A stretch of DNA of 51,318 nt from the NCBI GenBank assembly GCA_035294265.1, contig DATGLK010000016.1, positions 1-51,318 of the forward strand, in the 5' to 3' direction. The translations under genes were made by a program, and so were the position numbers. The notes under the pieces are model-generated. The model was not told the origin of the DNA. It saw only the letters and a list, made by a program, of their open reading frames with translations, and made no database searches. Origin of the DNA: Candidatus Binataceae bacterium. GTDB lineage: Bacteria; Desulfobacterota; Binatia; Binatales; Binataceae. Below are positions 26,540 to 35,531 of the stretch, piece by piece. Numbering within the stretch: position 1 is the stretch's first letter; every line of letters starts with the position of its first letter.

Positions 26540-28141
26540 ATGGCCTCGGCAACGCTTTCTGAAACCATAACTTTTCCCGCCCCCGCCCCAGCTTCGTCTC
26601 ATAAATGGCTGGTGGCATTCGCCGTAATGTTGGGCGCGACGTTGGAGGTGCTCGACACCTCGATCGTCAACGTCTGCCTGCCCCACATGCAAGGAAGCTT
26701 CTCGGCCAGTGTGGACGAAGTCACCTGGGTCTTGACCAGCTATATCGTGGCCAACGGGATCATGATTCCGCTGACCGGGTGGATTTCGGCCCGCTTCGGT
26801 CGCAAGCGGTACTTTCTGACTTCGGTAGTGGTCTTCGTGATCGCCTCGGGGCTGTGCGGCGCGGCCGGCTCGCTGAGTCAGATGGTGGTCTTTCGTCTGA
26901 TTCAAGGCGCGGCGGGAGCGGCGATGATTCCCTCTTCGCAAGCGATTTTGATGGAGACCTTTCCGCCCGAAGAGCAAGGTATGGCGATGGCGCTGTGGGG
27001 TGTGGGGCTGATGGCGGCGCCAGTCCTGGGGCCGACTCTGGGCGGCTGGATCACAGACAACTGGAACTGGCGCTGGAATTTCTACATCAACCTGCCCACC
27101 GGCATTCTGGCCGCGATCATGGTCACCACCTTCGTCCACGATCCCGAGTACCTGCGCCAGTCGCGCAAGCAGGCGCGCCGAATCGATTATTGGGGTATTG
27201 CCTACCTTACGCTGGGCTTGGGCCTGCTACAGATCGTGCTGGATCGCGGGCAGCGCGCCGATTGGTTTAATGCCTCATGGGTCTGCCTGTTCACCGCCGG
27301 CGCGGCGTTGGCGCTCATCCTGCTGGTGATTCACGAATTGCGCTTTCCCGAACCGATTCTCGATCTCAGCATCCTCAAGATCGTCAATTTCGACGTTGCC
27401 GTAATCGTAATCATGGGGCTGGTGCTGATCGTGTATGGCACCAATCTACTCAATCCCCTGTTCTTTCAGGATCTCCTCGGCTACTCGGCCTGGGACGCAG
27501 GGTTGGCGGTGGTGCCGCGTGGAGCGGGCACGTTGTGCGCGATGCTAATGGTGGGTGAGATGTCGCGCCGAGGCTGGGACACCCGCTTTCTGGTCGGCCT
27601 GGGCTTCGTCGTCCTGAGCTATGCGGTGTGGCAAATGGGGCAATGGACCCTGGCGGTGGGTATGAACAATCTGGTGGCCCCGGTGTTTATCTCCGGCGTG
27701 GGCGGTGGGCTGATCTTTCCCATCATGTCGGCCTCCACTCTGTCCTGCGTGGAACCGCAACGGATGGGCTACGCGGCGAGCTTATACAACATGATGCGCA
27801 ATACCGGCTCTGCGATCGGCATCTCTATGGTTTCCAATCTGCTCAACAGCCGCGAGCAGATCCATCAGTCATATCTGGCCGGCCATTTCCAGATCTTCGA
27901 CGCCTGGCGGATAGATCAGATGGCGCGCGCACCGGGCGCGCCACGACTCAATCTGATCCCGGGCCTGACAACCCATCAGATGCGGGGCTACGGCCTACTC
28001 TACCATCAGATGGTGCAGCAGGCGCAGTTGATGGCCTACAACGATATCTATCGGCTGCTGGCCGTGGGCGCGCTACTGTTCGTGCCCGGTTTCTTACTCT
28101 TGCGGCGGGTAGGCAGCGGCGGCGGCACAACGATGCATTAG
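26540..28141 (+). CDS. emrB: EmrB/QacA-type DHA2 MFS drug exporter
   Basis: 533 residues, about 14 transmembrane helices. Seen are WLVAFAVMLGATLEVLDTSIVNVCLPHMQGSF (DHA2 motif D1), VTWVLTSYIVANGIMIPLTGW, ARFGRKRYF (motif A) and GAAGAAMIPSSQAILMETFP, then LGPTLGGWI (motif C). It would work with EmrA to export hydrophobic compounds by proton antiport. The frame could begin at TTG 26531, 8 bases after AGGAG, or ATG 26540, 9 bases after AAGG; I list the ATG. Controlled by the palindromic operator upstream. Confidence 0.96.
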   Translation: MASATLSETITFPAPAPASSHKWLVAFAVMLGATLEVLDTSIVNVCLPHMQGSFSASVDEVTWVLTSYIVANGIMIPLTGWISARFGRKRYFLTSVVVFVIASGLCGAAGSLSQMVVFRLIQGAAGAAMIPSSQAILMETFPPEEQGMAMALWGVGLMAAPVLGPTLGGWITDNWNWRWNFYINLPTGILAAIMVTTFVHDPEYLRQSRKQARRIDYWGIAYLTLGLGLLQIVLDRGQRADWFNASWVCLFTAGAALALILLVIHELRFPEPILDLSILKIVNFDVAVIVIMGLVLIVYGTNLLNPLFFQDLLGYSAWDAGLAVVPRGAGTLCAMLMVGEMSRRGWDTRFLVGLGFVVLSYAVWQMGQWTLAVGMNNLVAPVFISGVGGGLIFPIMSASTLSCVEPQRMGYAASLYNMMRNTGSAIGISMVSNLLNSREQIHQSYLAGHFQIFDAWRIDQMARAPGAPRLNLIPGLTTHQMRGYGLLYHQMVQQAQLMAYNDIYRLLAVGALLFVPGFLLLRRVGSGGGTTMH

Positions 28142-28347
28142 TTAGCAGAAACCCGCAAACCGATCTCACTCAAAAAGTTATAGGCTCTGGTCTGCCAGCA
28201 CGCCCCAAGTGGCTGACGGCGCTTTACAGTGGCACTATCCAAGCGCTACAGGTAAGCCGGTTGGTGGCTGCGTAGCGCAGGCCAAGACCCGACTAGACGC
28301 TCAGCGGCGGGATAAAGTGGCCCGCCCTTTCATGAAGGAGCATCGCC

Positions 28348-29502
28348 GTGGACGCAGAGCAATCCAAGCTGCTGGTGGAAGTTTCAGCCGGCACTCCGAT
28401 GGGCATCCTGTTACGAAGTTTCTGGCAGCCCATCGCGGTGGCCGACAAGCTGGCGCCGGGCCAGGCGCGCGGCTTGCGCGTGATGAATGAGGAGCTGACG
28501 CTTTTCCGCGGTCAGAGCGGGCGCTTTTATCTTGTAGGCGGCCGCTGCGCCCATCGCGGCACCGTGCTGCATACGGGCTGGGTTCAGGGCGAACAGATTC
28601 GCTGCATGTATCACGGCTGGCGCTACGCGGGAACGGGCCAATGCACCGAGATGCCGGCAGAAACCCATCCGCGCCCCGAGCTGGTCAAGATCGCAGGCTA
28701 TCCGCTGCATGAATATTGCGGCGTGCTGTTCGCATACATGGGCGAAGGACCTGCACCCAGCTTCGAGCTGCCGCGCAAGGACAGCTTGGAGGAACCCGGC
28801 TGTTTCATTCTCCATCAGGAGCAGGTGTGGGACTGCCATTGGTTCCAGCAGATCGAAAATTCCCTGGACGCGGCCCACGTCAGCTACGTCCATATGTGGG
28901 GCAAGCTCGGCCGCTTCGGCGAGGAAATTACCGCGGCCAGTCCAGAGCTGTCCTACGAGGAGACCAGCGCGGGTATTCGGCAGATCGCGCGGCGGCCGGG
29001 CAACAACGTGCGGGTCAGCGACTGGACCTTTCCCAACAACAATCACATCGTCTCGGCCGGCTTGGTCAAGGGCGAACCCTGGTTCCATACCAGCGTGTGG
29101 GCGGTGCCGATCGATGAGCGCAACACGCGCCGCTTCACTATCGTCGCTATTCCGCCCACGGCCGCCGCCACCGCCGAGCTAATGGCGGCCGAAATGGCCA
29201 ACAATTACGACCCCTCTCAACATTACGACGAACTGTTCGACCGCCATCACGTGCCCAAGCAGGGCGAAGGTTACGGCTTGACCTCGACCCAGGATTACGT
29301 GGCGCTGCGCGGCCAGGGGGCAATCGCCGATCGGGGTGCCGAGCGGCTTGGACGCACCGACGCCGGAATCGCGCTGCTCCGCAAAATCTTCCTGCGCGAG
29401 CTGGCAGCAATTCGCGCAGGCAAGCCGCCCAAGCCTTGGCGCAAGCTGCAAGAAGCTCCCGACATGCCCTCGCCGCCGGCGGCGCAAAGCGCGGCCCGCT
29501 GA
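28348..29502 (+). CDS. Rieske 2Fe-2S oxygenase, phthalate-dioxygenase-like
   Basis: 384 residues, start GTG 28348 with AAGGAG 8 bases upstream. Rieske ligands C67-x-H69 (RCAHRGT) and C86-x2-H89 (RCMYHGW); mononuclear iron at D174-x2-H177-x4-H182 (ENSLDAAHVSYVHMWG). The N-terminus ...TPMGILLRSFWQPIA is the same type as the first gene in this window, so the two are paralogue candidates. It is followed by an acetolactate-synthase-like ThDP enzyme (86-base gap) and an MHS transporter (31 bases further), a plausible catabolic operon. No reductase is present. The substrate is unknown. Confidence 0.93.
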   Translation: MDAEQSKLLVEVSAGTPMGILLRSFWQPIAVADKLAPGQARGLRVMNEELTLFRGQSGRFYLVGGRCAHRGTVLHTGWVQGEQIRCMYHGWRYAGTGQCTEMPAETHPRPELVKIAGYPLHEYCGVLFAYMGEGPAPSFELPRKDSLEEPGCFILHQEQVWDCHWFQQIENSLDAAHVSYVHMWGKLGRFGEEITAASPELSYEETSAGIRQIARRPGNNVRVSDWTFPNNNHIVSAGLVKGEPWFHTSVWAVPIDERNTRRFTIVAIPPTAAATAELMAAEMANNYDPSQHYDELFDRHHVPKQGEGYGLTSTQDYVALRGQGAIADRGAERLGRTDAGIALLRKIFLRELAAIRAGKPPKPWRKLQEAPDMPSPPAAQSAAR

Positions 29503-29588
29503 GCAGGTAACCACTGGCTTTGGTTGATCAGCAGCCACGCACTTAACGGGCAGCGCGCGGCAAGTTGTAGCTTGGCCCAGGAGTAGAA

Positions 29589-31205
29589 ATGAAAGTTACC
29601 GAAGCGATCGCACGGGTACTCAAGGCGGAGGGGATTGAGTTCCTGGTCTGTTATCCTCGCCAATTGCTGATCGACGCCTGCACCGAAGTGGGAATCCGCC
29701 CGATCATCTGCCGCCAGGAACGGGTGGGCGCGGGGATCGCCGACGGCATCAGCCGCTCTACCAACGGCGCGCGTATCGGCGTATTTGCGATGCAGGGGGG
29801 ACCGGGGGTGGAAAACTCCTTTGCCGGAGTAGCTCAGCTCTTCGCCGATAACGTGCCTGTACTGATCCTGCCGGCGGGGCAGGCGACGGGCCGGCGCTAC
29901 ACCCCACCGACGTTCTCCGCGGTGGACAATTTCGCGCACATCACCAAGTTCGCCGCCGAACTCAATCAGCCGCGCCGAGTGGGCGAATTGATGCGCCGCG
30001 CGTTTCAGCAATTGCGCTCGGGCAAGCCGGGGCCGGTGCTGCTGGAGCTGCCCGGCGACATAAGCGAAGCAGAGTTGGAGGGCGAGCTCGATTACACTCC
30101 GGTCAAGCCACTGCGCACCGGCCCCGATCCGGCTGAGGTGCGTACCATGGCCGAGTTGCTGTTGGCAGCCAAATGCCCGGTGATCCATGCCGGCCAGGGT
30201 ATTCTTTATGCTGGTGCGAGCGCGGAATTGGTCAAGCTGGCTGAACTGATCGACGCCCCGGTGCTGACCACCAACACCGGCAAGAGCGCTTTTCCCGAGG
30301 ACCATCCCCTATCCCTGGGCGGTTCGGCAATTTCGGCTCCCAAGGCAGCATTCCATTTTCTCCGCCAGGCTGATCCGATCGTCGGAATCGGCACCAGCTT
30401 CAGCCGCACTCCCTGGGGGCCACAGATCCCAGCCGGCAAGACTATCCTGCACATGACCAACGATCCGGGCGACATCAACAAGGAGTTCGCCACACGAGCC
30501 GCGCTTCTGGGCGACGCCAAATTGGTGCTGGAAGCCTTGATCGCTGAGATCGGCCCGCGCCGGCGGCGCACCGGGATGGCTTCGCAGGTGCGCGCGCTCA
30601 AGGAAGAATGGCAAAAGGAATGGGCGCCAGAGCTGACTTCCAGTGAAGTGCCAATCAATCAATATCGCATCATTCACGACTTGATTGGCGCGGTCGATCC
30701 GGCCAACACTATCGCCACCCACGACTCGGGCAGTCCACGCGAGCAGGTGGTTCCGTTCTGGCCCTGCGTTACCCCGCGCGGCTATTTGGGATGGGGCAAG
30801 TCCACCCAGCTAGGGCACGGGCTGGGGCTAATCATGGGAGCCAAGCTTGCCCACCCTGACAAACTATGTGTCAACTTCATGGGCGATGCGGCGATGGGCC
30901 AGGTGGGAATGGATCTGGAGACCGCGGTGCGCAACCGGATCGGGATCCTGACGATCGTATTCAATAATGGCGTGATGGCGGGCGAGCGAGCCTCGATGCC
31001 CAAATCGATCGAGAAACATCACGCGCTCGATCTGGGTGGCAACTACTGCGAGGTCGCCAAGGGGCTGGGCGGATGGGCCACTCGGATCGAGCGCGCCGAG
31101 GCGTTTTTGCCCGCCCTGCGCGAAGCGTTGGAAGTTACCCGCGCCAACCATCCCGCGCTGATCGAATGCGTGGCCAAGCAGTGTTATCACTTCTCGCGCT
31201 ACTGA
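29589..31205 (+). CDS. ThDP-dependent enzyme, acetolactate-synthase/decarboxylase-like
   Basis: 538 residues with the three-domain plan of the acetolactate synthase/benzoylformate decarboxylase family. The catalytic Glu E44 lies in ICRQERVGAGIADG; a central transhydrogenase-like domain follows (PVIHAGQGILYAGASAELVKLAE); the C-terminal ThDP/Mg motif GDAAMGQVGMDLETAVRNRIGILTIVFNN is at about residues 432-460. The Gly-Asp-Ala variant is accepted in the family. The reaction could be a decarboxylation or a C-C ligation or cleavage of an oxo acid released by the Rieske enzyme upstream; I cannot say which. Next to it is an MHS transporter, likely for an acid substrate. Confidence 0.88.
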   Translation: MKVTEAIARVLKAEGIEFLVCYPRQLLIDACTEVGIRPIICRQERVGAGIADGISRSTNGARIGVFAMQGGPGVENSFAGVAQLFADNVPVLILPAGQATGRRYTPPTFSAVDNFAHITKFAAELNQPRRVGELMRRAFQQLRSGKPGPVLLELPGDISEAELEGELDYTPVKPLRTGPDPAEVRTMAELLLAAKCPVIHAGQGILYAGASAELVKLAELIDAPVLTTNTGKSAFPEDHPLSLGGSAISAPKAAFHFLRQADPIVGIGTSFSRTPWGPQIPAGKTILHMTNDPGDINKEFATRAALLGDAKLVLEALIAEIGPRRRRTGMASQVRALKEEWQKEWAPELTSSEVPINQYRIIHDLIGAVDPANTIATHDSGSPREQVVPFWPCVTPRGYLGWGKSTQLGHGLGLIMGAKLAHPDKLCVNFMGDAAMGQVGMDLETAVRNRIGILTIVFNNGVMAGERASMPKSIEKHHALDLGGNYCEVAKGLGGWATRIERAEAFLPALREALEVTRANHPALIECVAKQCYHFSRY

Positions 31206-31236
31206 GCCGCTGAGGGCTTGCCCGGAGCAACGCCTG

Positions 31237-32862
31237 ATGAAGCCCACCGCCGCCGTCCCCGCCGCCACGCTGCGCAAAGTTATCGTGGCGGCGCTGGCCG
31301 GCAGCATGTTCGAGTGGTACGACTTCCTGCTTTTCCCGGCCTTGGTGGTTTTTTTCAGCGAGCAGTTCTTCCCCCCCGGCAATCCCACCGCCAATCTGCT
31401 CGCAGGACTGGTCACTTACAGCGTCTCTTACGTCGTGCGCCCGCTGGGGGCTTTCGTCTTCGGCCATTTCGGCGATCGCGCGGGACGCAAGAACACCTTC
31501 CTGGTGAGCATAACAATGATGGGAGGGGCCACCGCCGCGATCGGCCTGCTACCCACCTTCGCCCAGATTGGCTGGATGGCGCCGGCGATGCTGGTGGCAT
31601 TGCGCCTGACCCAGGGACTCTCGATGGCGGGCGAGTACAGCGGCGCCGCCACCTACGTTGCCGAGCATGCTAGCGACGGGCGGCGCGGCTATCAAACCTC
31701 GTGGGTGCAGATCGCGGTTTTCCTGGGCGTGGCGCTGTCGGGCGCCACCATCCTGATCACGCGCCTTTCGATGACCCAGCCTCAATTCATGAGCTGGGGC
31801 TGGCGGCTGCCCTTTCTGCTCTCCATAGTGATTTTGGCGATCTCGATCTACATCCGCTACGGGCTGGAAGAATCGCCGGTCTTTCGCGAGATGCGCCAGG
31901 CCCACCAGGGCTCGCGCGCGCCAGTGGCCGAAACCTTCGGCAGCCTGCGCAACCTGCGCTATGTCGCGATCGCCTTCATGATGTGCAGCGGACAGGTGGT
32001 GGTCGGATTCATGACGACCTATTCGTTGATCTTCCTGCTTGCCGTGCTCAAGGTGGGATATGCAACCACTTACAGCTTGATCCTGGTCTCGCAAGTAATA
32101 GCCTTCCCAATGGCGATCGCCAGCGGCTGGCTGTCAGATTTCGTCGGTCGAAAATGGATCATGCTGGGCGGCTGTCTGCTTGGTGCCCTGACCTATTTTC
32201 CGCTCTTCGCCGCGCTGACCCGCGCGGCCAATCCGGCGCTGGCCGACTTTCAGGCCCGCGTGCCGGTGACTATCGCCGCCGATAGCTGCCATCTCCATTT
32301 CCTGGTGACCGCGGCCACCAAGCTGAGTGCCTGCGACCGGGCGCGGGATTTTCTTACCAGCAAAGGGATCAGCTATCGCTCGCTGCCGGGCACGGCCGAG
32401 GGCACCATCGTGACCATCGGCACACGCAAGCTGCATGGTTTTGACGCGACCCAATATATGGCGGCGCTGCGCGCGCAAGGCTATCCGCCCGGCGCTGATC
32501 CGCACCGAATCGACAAACTAAAAGTCGAGCTGATCCTGGTGGCGATTATTCTGTACGCGACCATGACCTTCGGTCCACTGGGCGCGTTCCTGACCGAACA
32601 ATTTCCCACCCGCATTCGCTTCAGCGCGGTTTCGATCGCCTACAACTTTGGCGCCGGATGGGTCGGCGGCCTGACTCCTTTTTTCATCTCGATACTTTCG
32701 GTGCGAGCTGGCGATATCTTCTTTGGCCTGTGGTTTCCGGTCATCGCGTGCAGCTTGGTCTTCGTGCTCGGCGCCTTGTTGATTGAGGAGGGGCACAACC
32801 GTGCGATCCGCGAAGTGTGGACAGTTGAAGAACCGTCGCTGCAAGCGCGTGTTCGGCTCTGA
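31237..32862 (+). CDS. MHS-family MFS transporter with a large extracytoplasmic insert
   Basis: 541 residues. FEWYDFLLFPALVVFF, RPLGAFVFGHFGDRAGRK (motif A) and GLSMAGEYSGAATYVAEHA identify the metabolite:H+ symporter family, which takes up organic acids such as shikimate, ketoglutarate or aromatic acids. Between helices 8 and 9 sits an insert of about 95 residues (333-427) with Cys351 and Cys366, which I have seen in some MHS members. It follows the ThDP gene by 31 bases with GGAG before ATG. Best read as the uptake system for the substrate of the Rieske/ThDP genes (inference). Confidence 0.92.
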   Translation: MKPTAAVPAATLRKVIVAALAGSMFEWYDFLLFPALVVFFSEQFFPPGNPTANLLAGLVTYSVSYVVRPLGAFVFGHFGDRAGRKNTFLVSITMMGGATAAIGLLPTFAQIGWMAPAMLVALRLTQGLSMAGEYSGAATYVAEHASDGRRGYQTSWVQIAVFLGVALSGATILITRLSMTQPQFMSWGWRLPFLLSIVILAISIYIRYGLEESPVFREMRQAHQGSRAPVAETFGSLRNLRYVAIAFMMCSGQVVVGFMTTYSLIFLLAVLKVGYATTYSLILVSQVIAFPMAIASGWLSDFVGRKWIMLGGCLLGALTYFPLFAALTRAANPALADFQARVPVTIAADSCHLHFLVTAATKLSACDRARDFLTSKGISYRSLPGTAEGTIVTIGTRKLHGFDATQYMAALRAQGYPPGADPHRIDKLKVELILVAIILYATMTFGPLGAFLTEQFPTRIRFSAVSIAYNFGAGWVGGLTPFFISILSVRAGDIFFGLWFPVIACSLVFVLGALLIEEGHNRAIREVWTVEEPSLQARVRL

Positions 32863-32971
32863 AGCGGCGCTACTTCGCCGGCAAGTAACTGACGCGCCGA
32901 ACCGCCGACATGTCGTCCTTTAGCGAAGCGAGCGGGGGCCAACAAAGGCTCTTGCAGCTCGGCCCCATCGC

Positions 32972-33005
32972 AGTGGCGCAGGCGGGCGCGGCGGCCCGCG
33001 CCACT
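32972..33005 (+). terminator. inverted repeat downstream of the MHS transporter gene
   Basis: AGTGGCGC (32972-32979) pairs with GCGCCACT (32998-33005) around a G+C-rich loop, with an internal alternative stem GGCGCGG/CCGCGCC. It lies about 110 bases past the MHS stop. It could end the operon; no T-run follows. The rest of 32863-33156 shows no gene. Confidence 0.35.
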
Positions 33006-33156
33006 AAGCCCAAGCCGGTACCAGTTTCCGAGACCGCGAAGCGCTCAACTGATTTGGGAGTCGCAAGCCCCTAGGAAACGCGACTTGCCCCGATGGCGCG
33101 GCCGGACGTATAAGGCAAACAGCAAGCCGAATCTCGCCGCTCTGCGGAGGCAAGCC

Positions 33157-34161
33157 ATGAGTTTTACAATCTGCGTAGGCACGGTTGGCGCCGGTATCTG
33201 GTACAGTCCCGACGGCGGCGAGCATTTCAAAAAAGCACGAATGCAACTGCCCTTCTTCTGGGAAATCGGCGACATCCAAGTACGCGCCCTGGCAGTCTCG
33301 CCTCACGACCCTCATCGCATCTACGCCGGCTCGGACGTGGGAGTTCATTTCAGCGAGGACAACGGCGTTAGTTGGGAGATGCTGGGACTGAAGCTGGAAG
33401 GCGCACACATCTGGTCGTTGTTGCTGGATCCAGCCGACCCTGACGTTATCCTGGCCGGGACCAAACCGCCCGCGATTTTCCGCTCCAGCGACCGCGGTCG
33501 CACCTGGACGCAGCTTAACGCGCCGCTACCCCAGCGTTGCCCGATCCCCATTGGCCCGCCACGCGTCACCGCGCTGGCAGTCGATCCGCGCGACCCGCGC
33601 AAACTGTTTGCTGGCGTGGAGGTGGGAGGCATCTTTCACAGCCATGACGGCGGCCAGAGTTGGCGACAATTGCCCCAGCTCGGGCCGCGAATCGAAAGCG
33701 GCTTCGATATTCATGGCCTGGCTCTGAGCGCGGGTGATTGCGCCAGACTGCTGGTCGCCACTCCCGACGGAATTTGGATAAAAGAAGAGGGCGGGGGCGA
33801 TTTCACTCTCCATCAGTTTGCCCCGATCGGCGATCAGCCAAATTGCGCCTATACGCGCGGTCTAGCGCTCAAGCCCGGCACCTCCGAGGTCATTTTCGCG
33901 GGCGTCGGCAATGTTGTTTTCGGCGAGACCGGCGCGGCTTATCGCTCACTCGACGGCGGCCGCAGTTGGCATGCGATGAGGTTGCCGGTGGCGCCCAATT
34001 CCACCATCAACGGGTTCGCGGTCAACGCCGCCGATCCCGAGCTGGTCGTGGCCAACAGTATCAACGGCTACCTTTATTTAAGTCGCGACGGGGGCGATTC
34101 ATGGCACAAGCTGGCGCGCGAATTCAGCGAGATTCGCGCGCTGGCCTGGTTACCCAACTGA
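33157..34161 (+). CDS. BNR/sortilin-repeat beta-propeller (YCF48/glycosyl-hydrolase-like)
   Basis: 334 residues with at least five blades of the pattern GIFxSxDGGxSWxxL (YSPDGGEHF, HFSEDNGVSW, FRSSDRGRTW, FHSHDGGQSW, YRSLDGGRSW, YLSRDGGDSW). Such BNR/sortilin propellers occur in YCF48-like and sialidase-like proteins. There is no signal peptide from ATG 33157, which has GGAGG 6 bases upstream and is preferred over a start 72 bases earlier; so it is probably cytoplasmic. No active-site residues of a glycosidase are obvious. Function unknown. It stands downstream of the catabolic cassette but with its own spacing. Confidence 0.85.
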   Translation: MSFTICVGTVGAGIWYSPDGGEHFKKARMQLPFFWEIGDIQVRALAVSPHDPHRIYAGSDVGVHFSEDNGVSWEMLGLKLEGAHIWSLLLDPADPDVILAGTKPPAIFRSSDRGRTWTQLNAPLPQRCPIPIGPPRVTALAVDPRDPRKLFAGVEVGGIFHSHDGGQSWRQLPQLGPRIESGFDIHGLALSAGDCARLLVATPDGIWIKEEGGGDFTLHQFAPIGDQPNCAYTRGLALKPGTSEVIFAGVGNVVFGETGAAYRSLDGGRSWHAMRLPVAPNSTINGFAVNAADPELVVANSINGYLYLSRDGGDSWHKLAREFSEIRALAWLPN

Positions 34162-34419
34162 GCCTGATCCGCGAGCTGCTGTTTGCCCGGATTCGACCGG
34201 CTGCAAACGCGCCCGCCTGCGGGATCGCATTTCTGGCACTGTCGGGCTGTCTCGGTCCTCATCGCTAACACCACCGTCGCGATGAATACGTCGATTAAGA
34301 ACTACGGTTCGGCAGCTTTTTCGTGATGGTGGCGAAATACAAACGGCTCATCAACGAGCGCTTGATACCGACTCGTAGTTACGGGAGCCTGCCCGTGTGT
34401 GGCATAGTGGAATTAAGCC

Positions 34420-35061
34420 TCACGTCACGGTCACCCGCACTTCTAACAGCAAATTCGTTATTCCAGCGTCGCTCAGAACTTCGAATCTGTCGCCGTCACT
34501 CGCGCCGGGCGGAATATCGATGACCACTTCACGCGTGCTTTCGACAACTCCGTCCCCATAACAGTCCGGACATAGACTCCACCCTTCGCCCCTTCCACCG
34601 CAGCGTTGACAGGTGACGTAACAGAAGACGCTGAATGGCACCCGACAGCCAAAACGCGCCTCCTCAGCGTCGAGCACCGCTTCCACCCCGAGCCGTCGTG
34701 GAGGCCCGCCGTTCTTCGTCCGATATCCGAAGAAATGCTGCTCGATCTGATCGAACAGCGATCCAAGTGAACGTTGAACCGCGAGGAAATCATCGCGAAC
34801 CGCAACCGGTTCTCGCCTCGCCCGCAAGGGCTGGGCCGAAAAGGGTTGTTGGACAGCAATCTCAACGTCATAGGTGCGGCGCCGGTCGGGATTGCTTAAG
34901 ATCTCGTAGGCTTCGTGGATTTCTCGGAAGCGTTCCGGATCGGGACGCTCGCCCACGTCGGGATGGACGGTGAAGGCGATTCGCCGATAGGCTCGCTTGA
35001 TCTCACCCGGCGCCGCATTTGCTGAAACGCCAAGAACTCGATACAGGTCTCGCTTGGGCAT
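34420..35061 (-). CDS. short J-domain protein with partial zinc-finger region (DnaJ-like)
   Basis: 213 residues. The J-domain (about 4-65) has HPD at 33-35, needed to stimulate Hsp70. A short linker follows, then CQRCGG (151-156) and CPDCYG (164-169): two of the four CxxCxGxG repeats of a full DnaJ, in a compact piece of a client-binding domain (IDIPPGASDGDRFEV). It is 43 bases downstream of the second Hsp20 gene, so a small chaperone operon is likely. The product is not a full DnaJ (about 370 residues) and may be a specialised co-chaperone. Confidence 0.87.
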   Translation of the reverse strand: MPKRDLYRVLGVSANAAPGEIKRAYRRIAFTVHPDVGERPDPERFREIHEAYEILSNPDRRRTYDVEIAVQQPFSAQPLRARREPVAVRDDFLAVQRSLGSLFDQIEQHFFGYRTKNGGPPRRLGVEAVLDAEEARFGCRVPFSVFCYVTCQRCGGRGEGWSLCPDCYGDGVVESTREVVIDIPPGASDGDRFEVLSDAGITNLLLEVRVTVT

Positions 35062-35077
35062 GATATAACCACCACGC

Positions 35078-35091
35078 GAGAAGTTTTTCTC
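35078..35091 (-). promoter_or_regulatory. small hairpin ahead of the J-protein gene
   Basis: On the minus strand GAGAA-AAAC-TTCTC, a 5-bp stem with a 4-base loop, between the second hsp20 gene and the J-protein start. It has the same arms as the hairpin holding the ribosome binding site of the first hsp20 gene. Role unknown. Confidence 0.3.
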
Positions 35092-35104
35092 TATCGCTCA
35101 GGCC

Positions 35105-35515
35105 CTACGCGCTACGAACCTCGATTCGCCGGGGTTTAGCTTGCTCTTTCTTGGGCAATTCGAGTTCGAGCACGCCGCTACGCAGGGTAGCCCTTATCTT
35201 CGCCTCGTCGATGTCTTCGTTCAGCGCAAACTCGCGGTAGTAGTTGCCGACGTTATACTCAGTATACATCGGGCGCAGTCCCGCATACATCTCGGTGGCA
35301 ACCTTGCCGACTATCGTCAGCACGCCATCCTTGAGCGTCACATTTACATCCTTCTCCTTGACACCTGGCATGTCGGCCCAAAGCTTTAATGAATCATCAA
35401 ACTCGTAGATGTTCACGTCAGGCACATAATACCGTCCGGGACGAGTTTGTTCCTGCGGCTTGGCCACCTGCTGCTTCTCCTTGGTGGCGATCTCACGAGT
35501 TTCTTTTTCTGCCAT
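35105..35515 (-). CDS. Hsp20-family small heat-shock protein
   Basis: 136 residues. After a charged N-terminal arm (MAEKETREIATKEKQQVAKPQEQ) the alpha-crystallin domain runs from VPDVNIYEFDDSLKLWADMPGV to RSGVLELELPKKEQAKPRRIEV, with the A-x-x-x-x-GVLxLxxPK ending conserved. A holdase that keeps unfolding proteins soluble. ATG 35515 follows AGGAGG; an upstream in-frame start lies inside the preceding hsp20 gene's 3' end and is rejected. It sits 16 bases after that gene stops, implying cotranscription of two divergent Hsp20 paralogues. Confidence 0.94.
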   Translation of the reverse strand: MAEKETREIATKEKQQVAKPQEQTRPGRYYVPDVNIYEFDDSLKLWADMPGVKEKDVNVTLKDGVLTIVGKVATEMYAGLRPMYTEYNVGNYYREFALNEDIDEAKIRATLRSGVLELELPKKEQAKPRRIEVRSA

Positions 35516-35531
35516 GATGTTTCGCCTCCTT

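Noticed and set aside
29295-30305. 336-codon minus-strand frame across the Rieske and ThDP genes
   Set aside because: Overlaps two confident genes in antisense and shows no domain.
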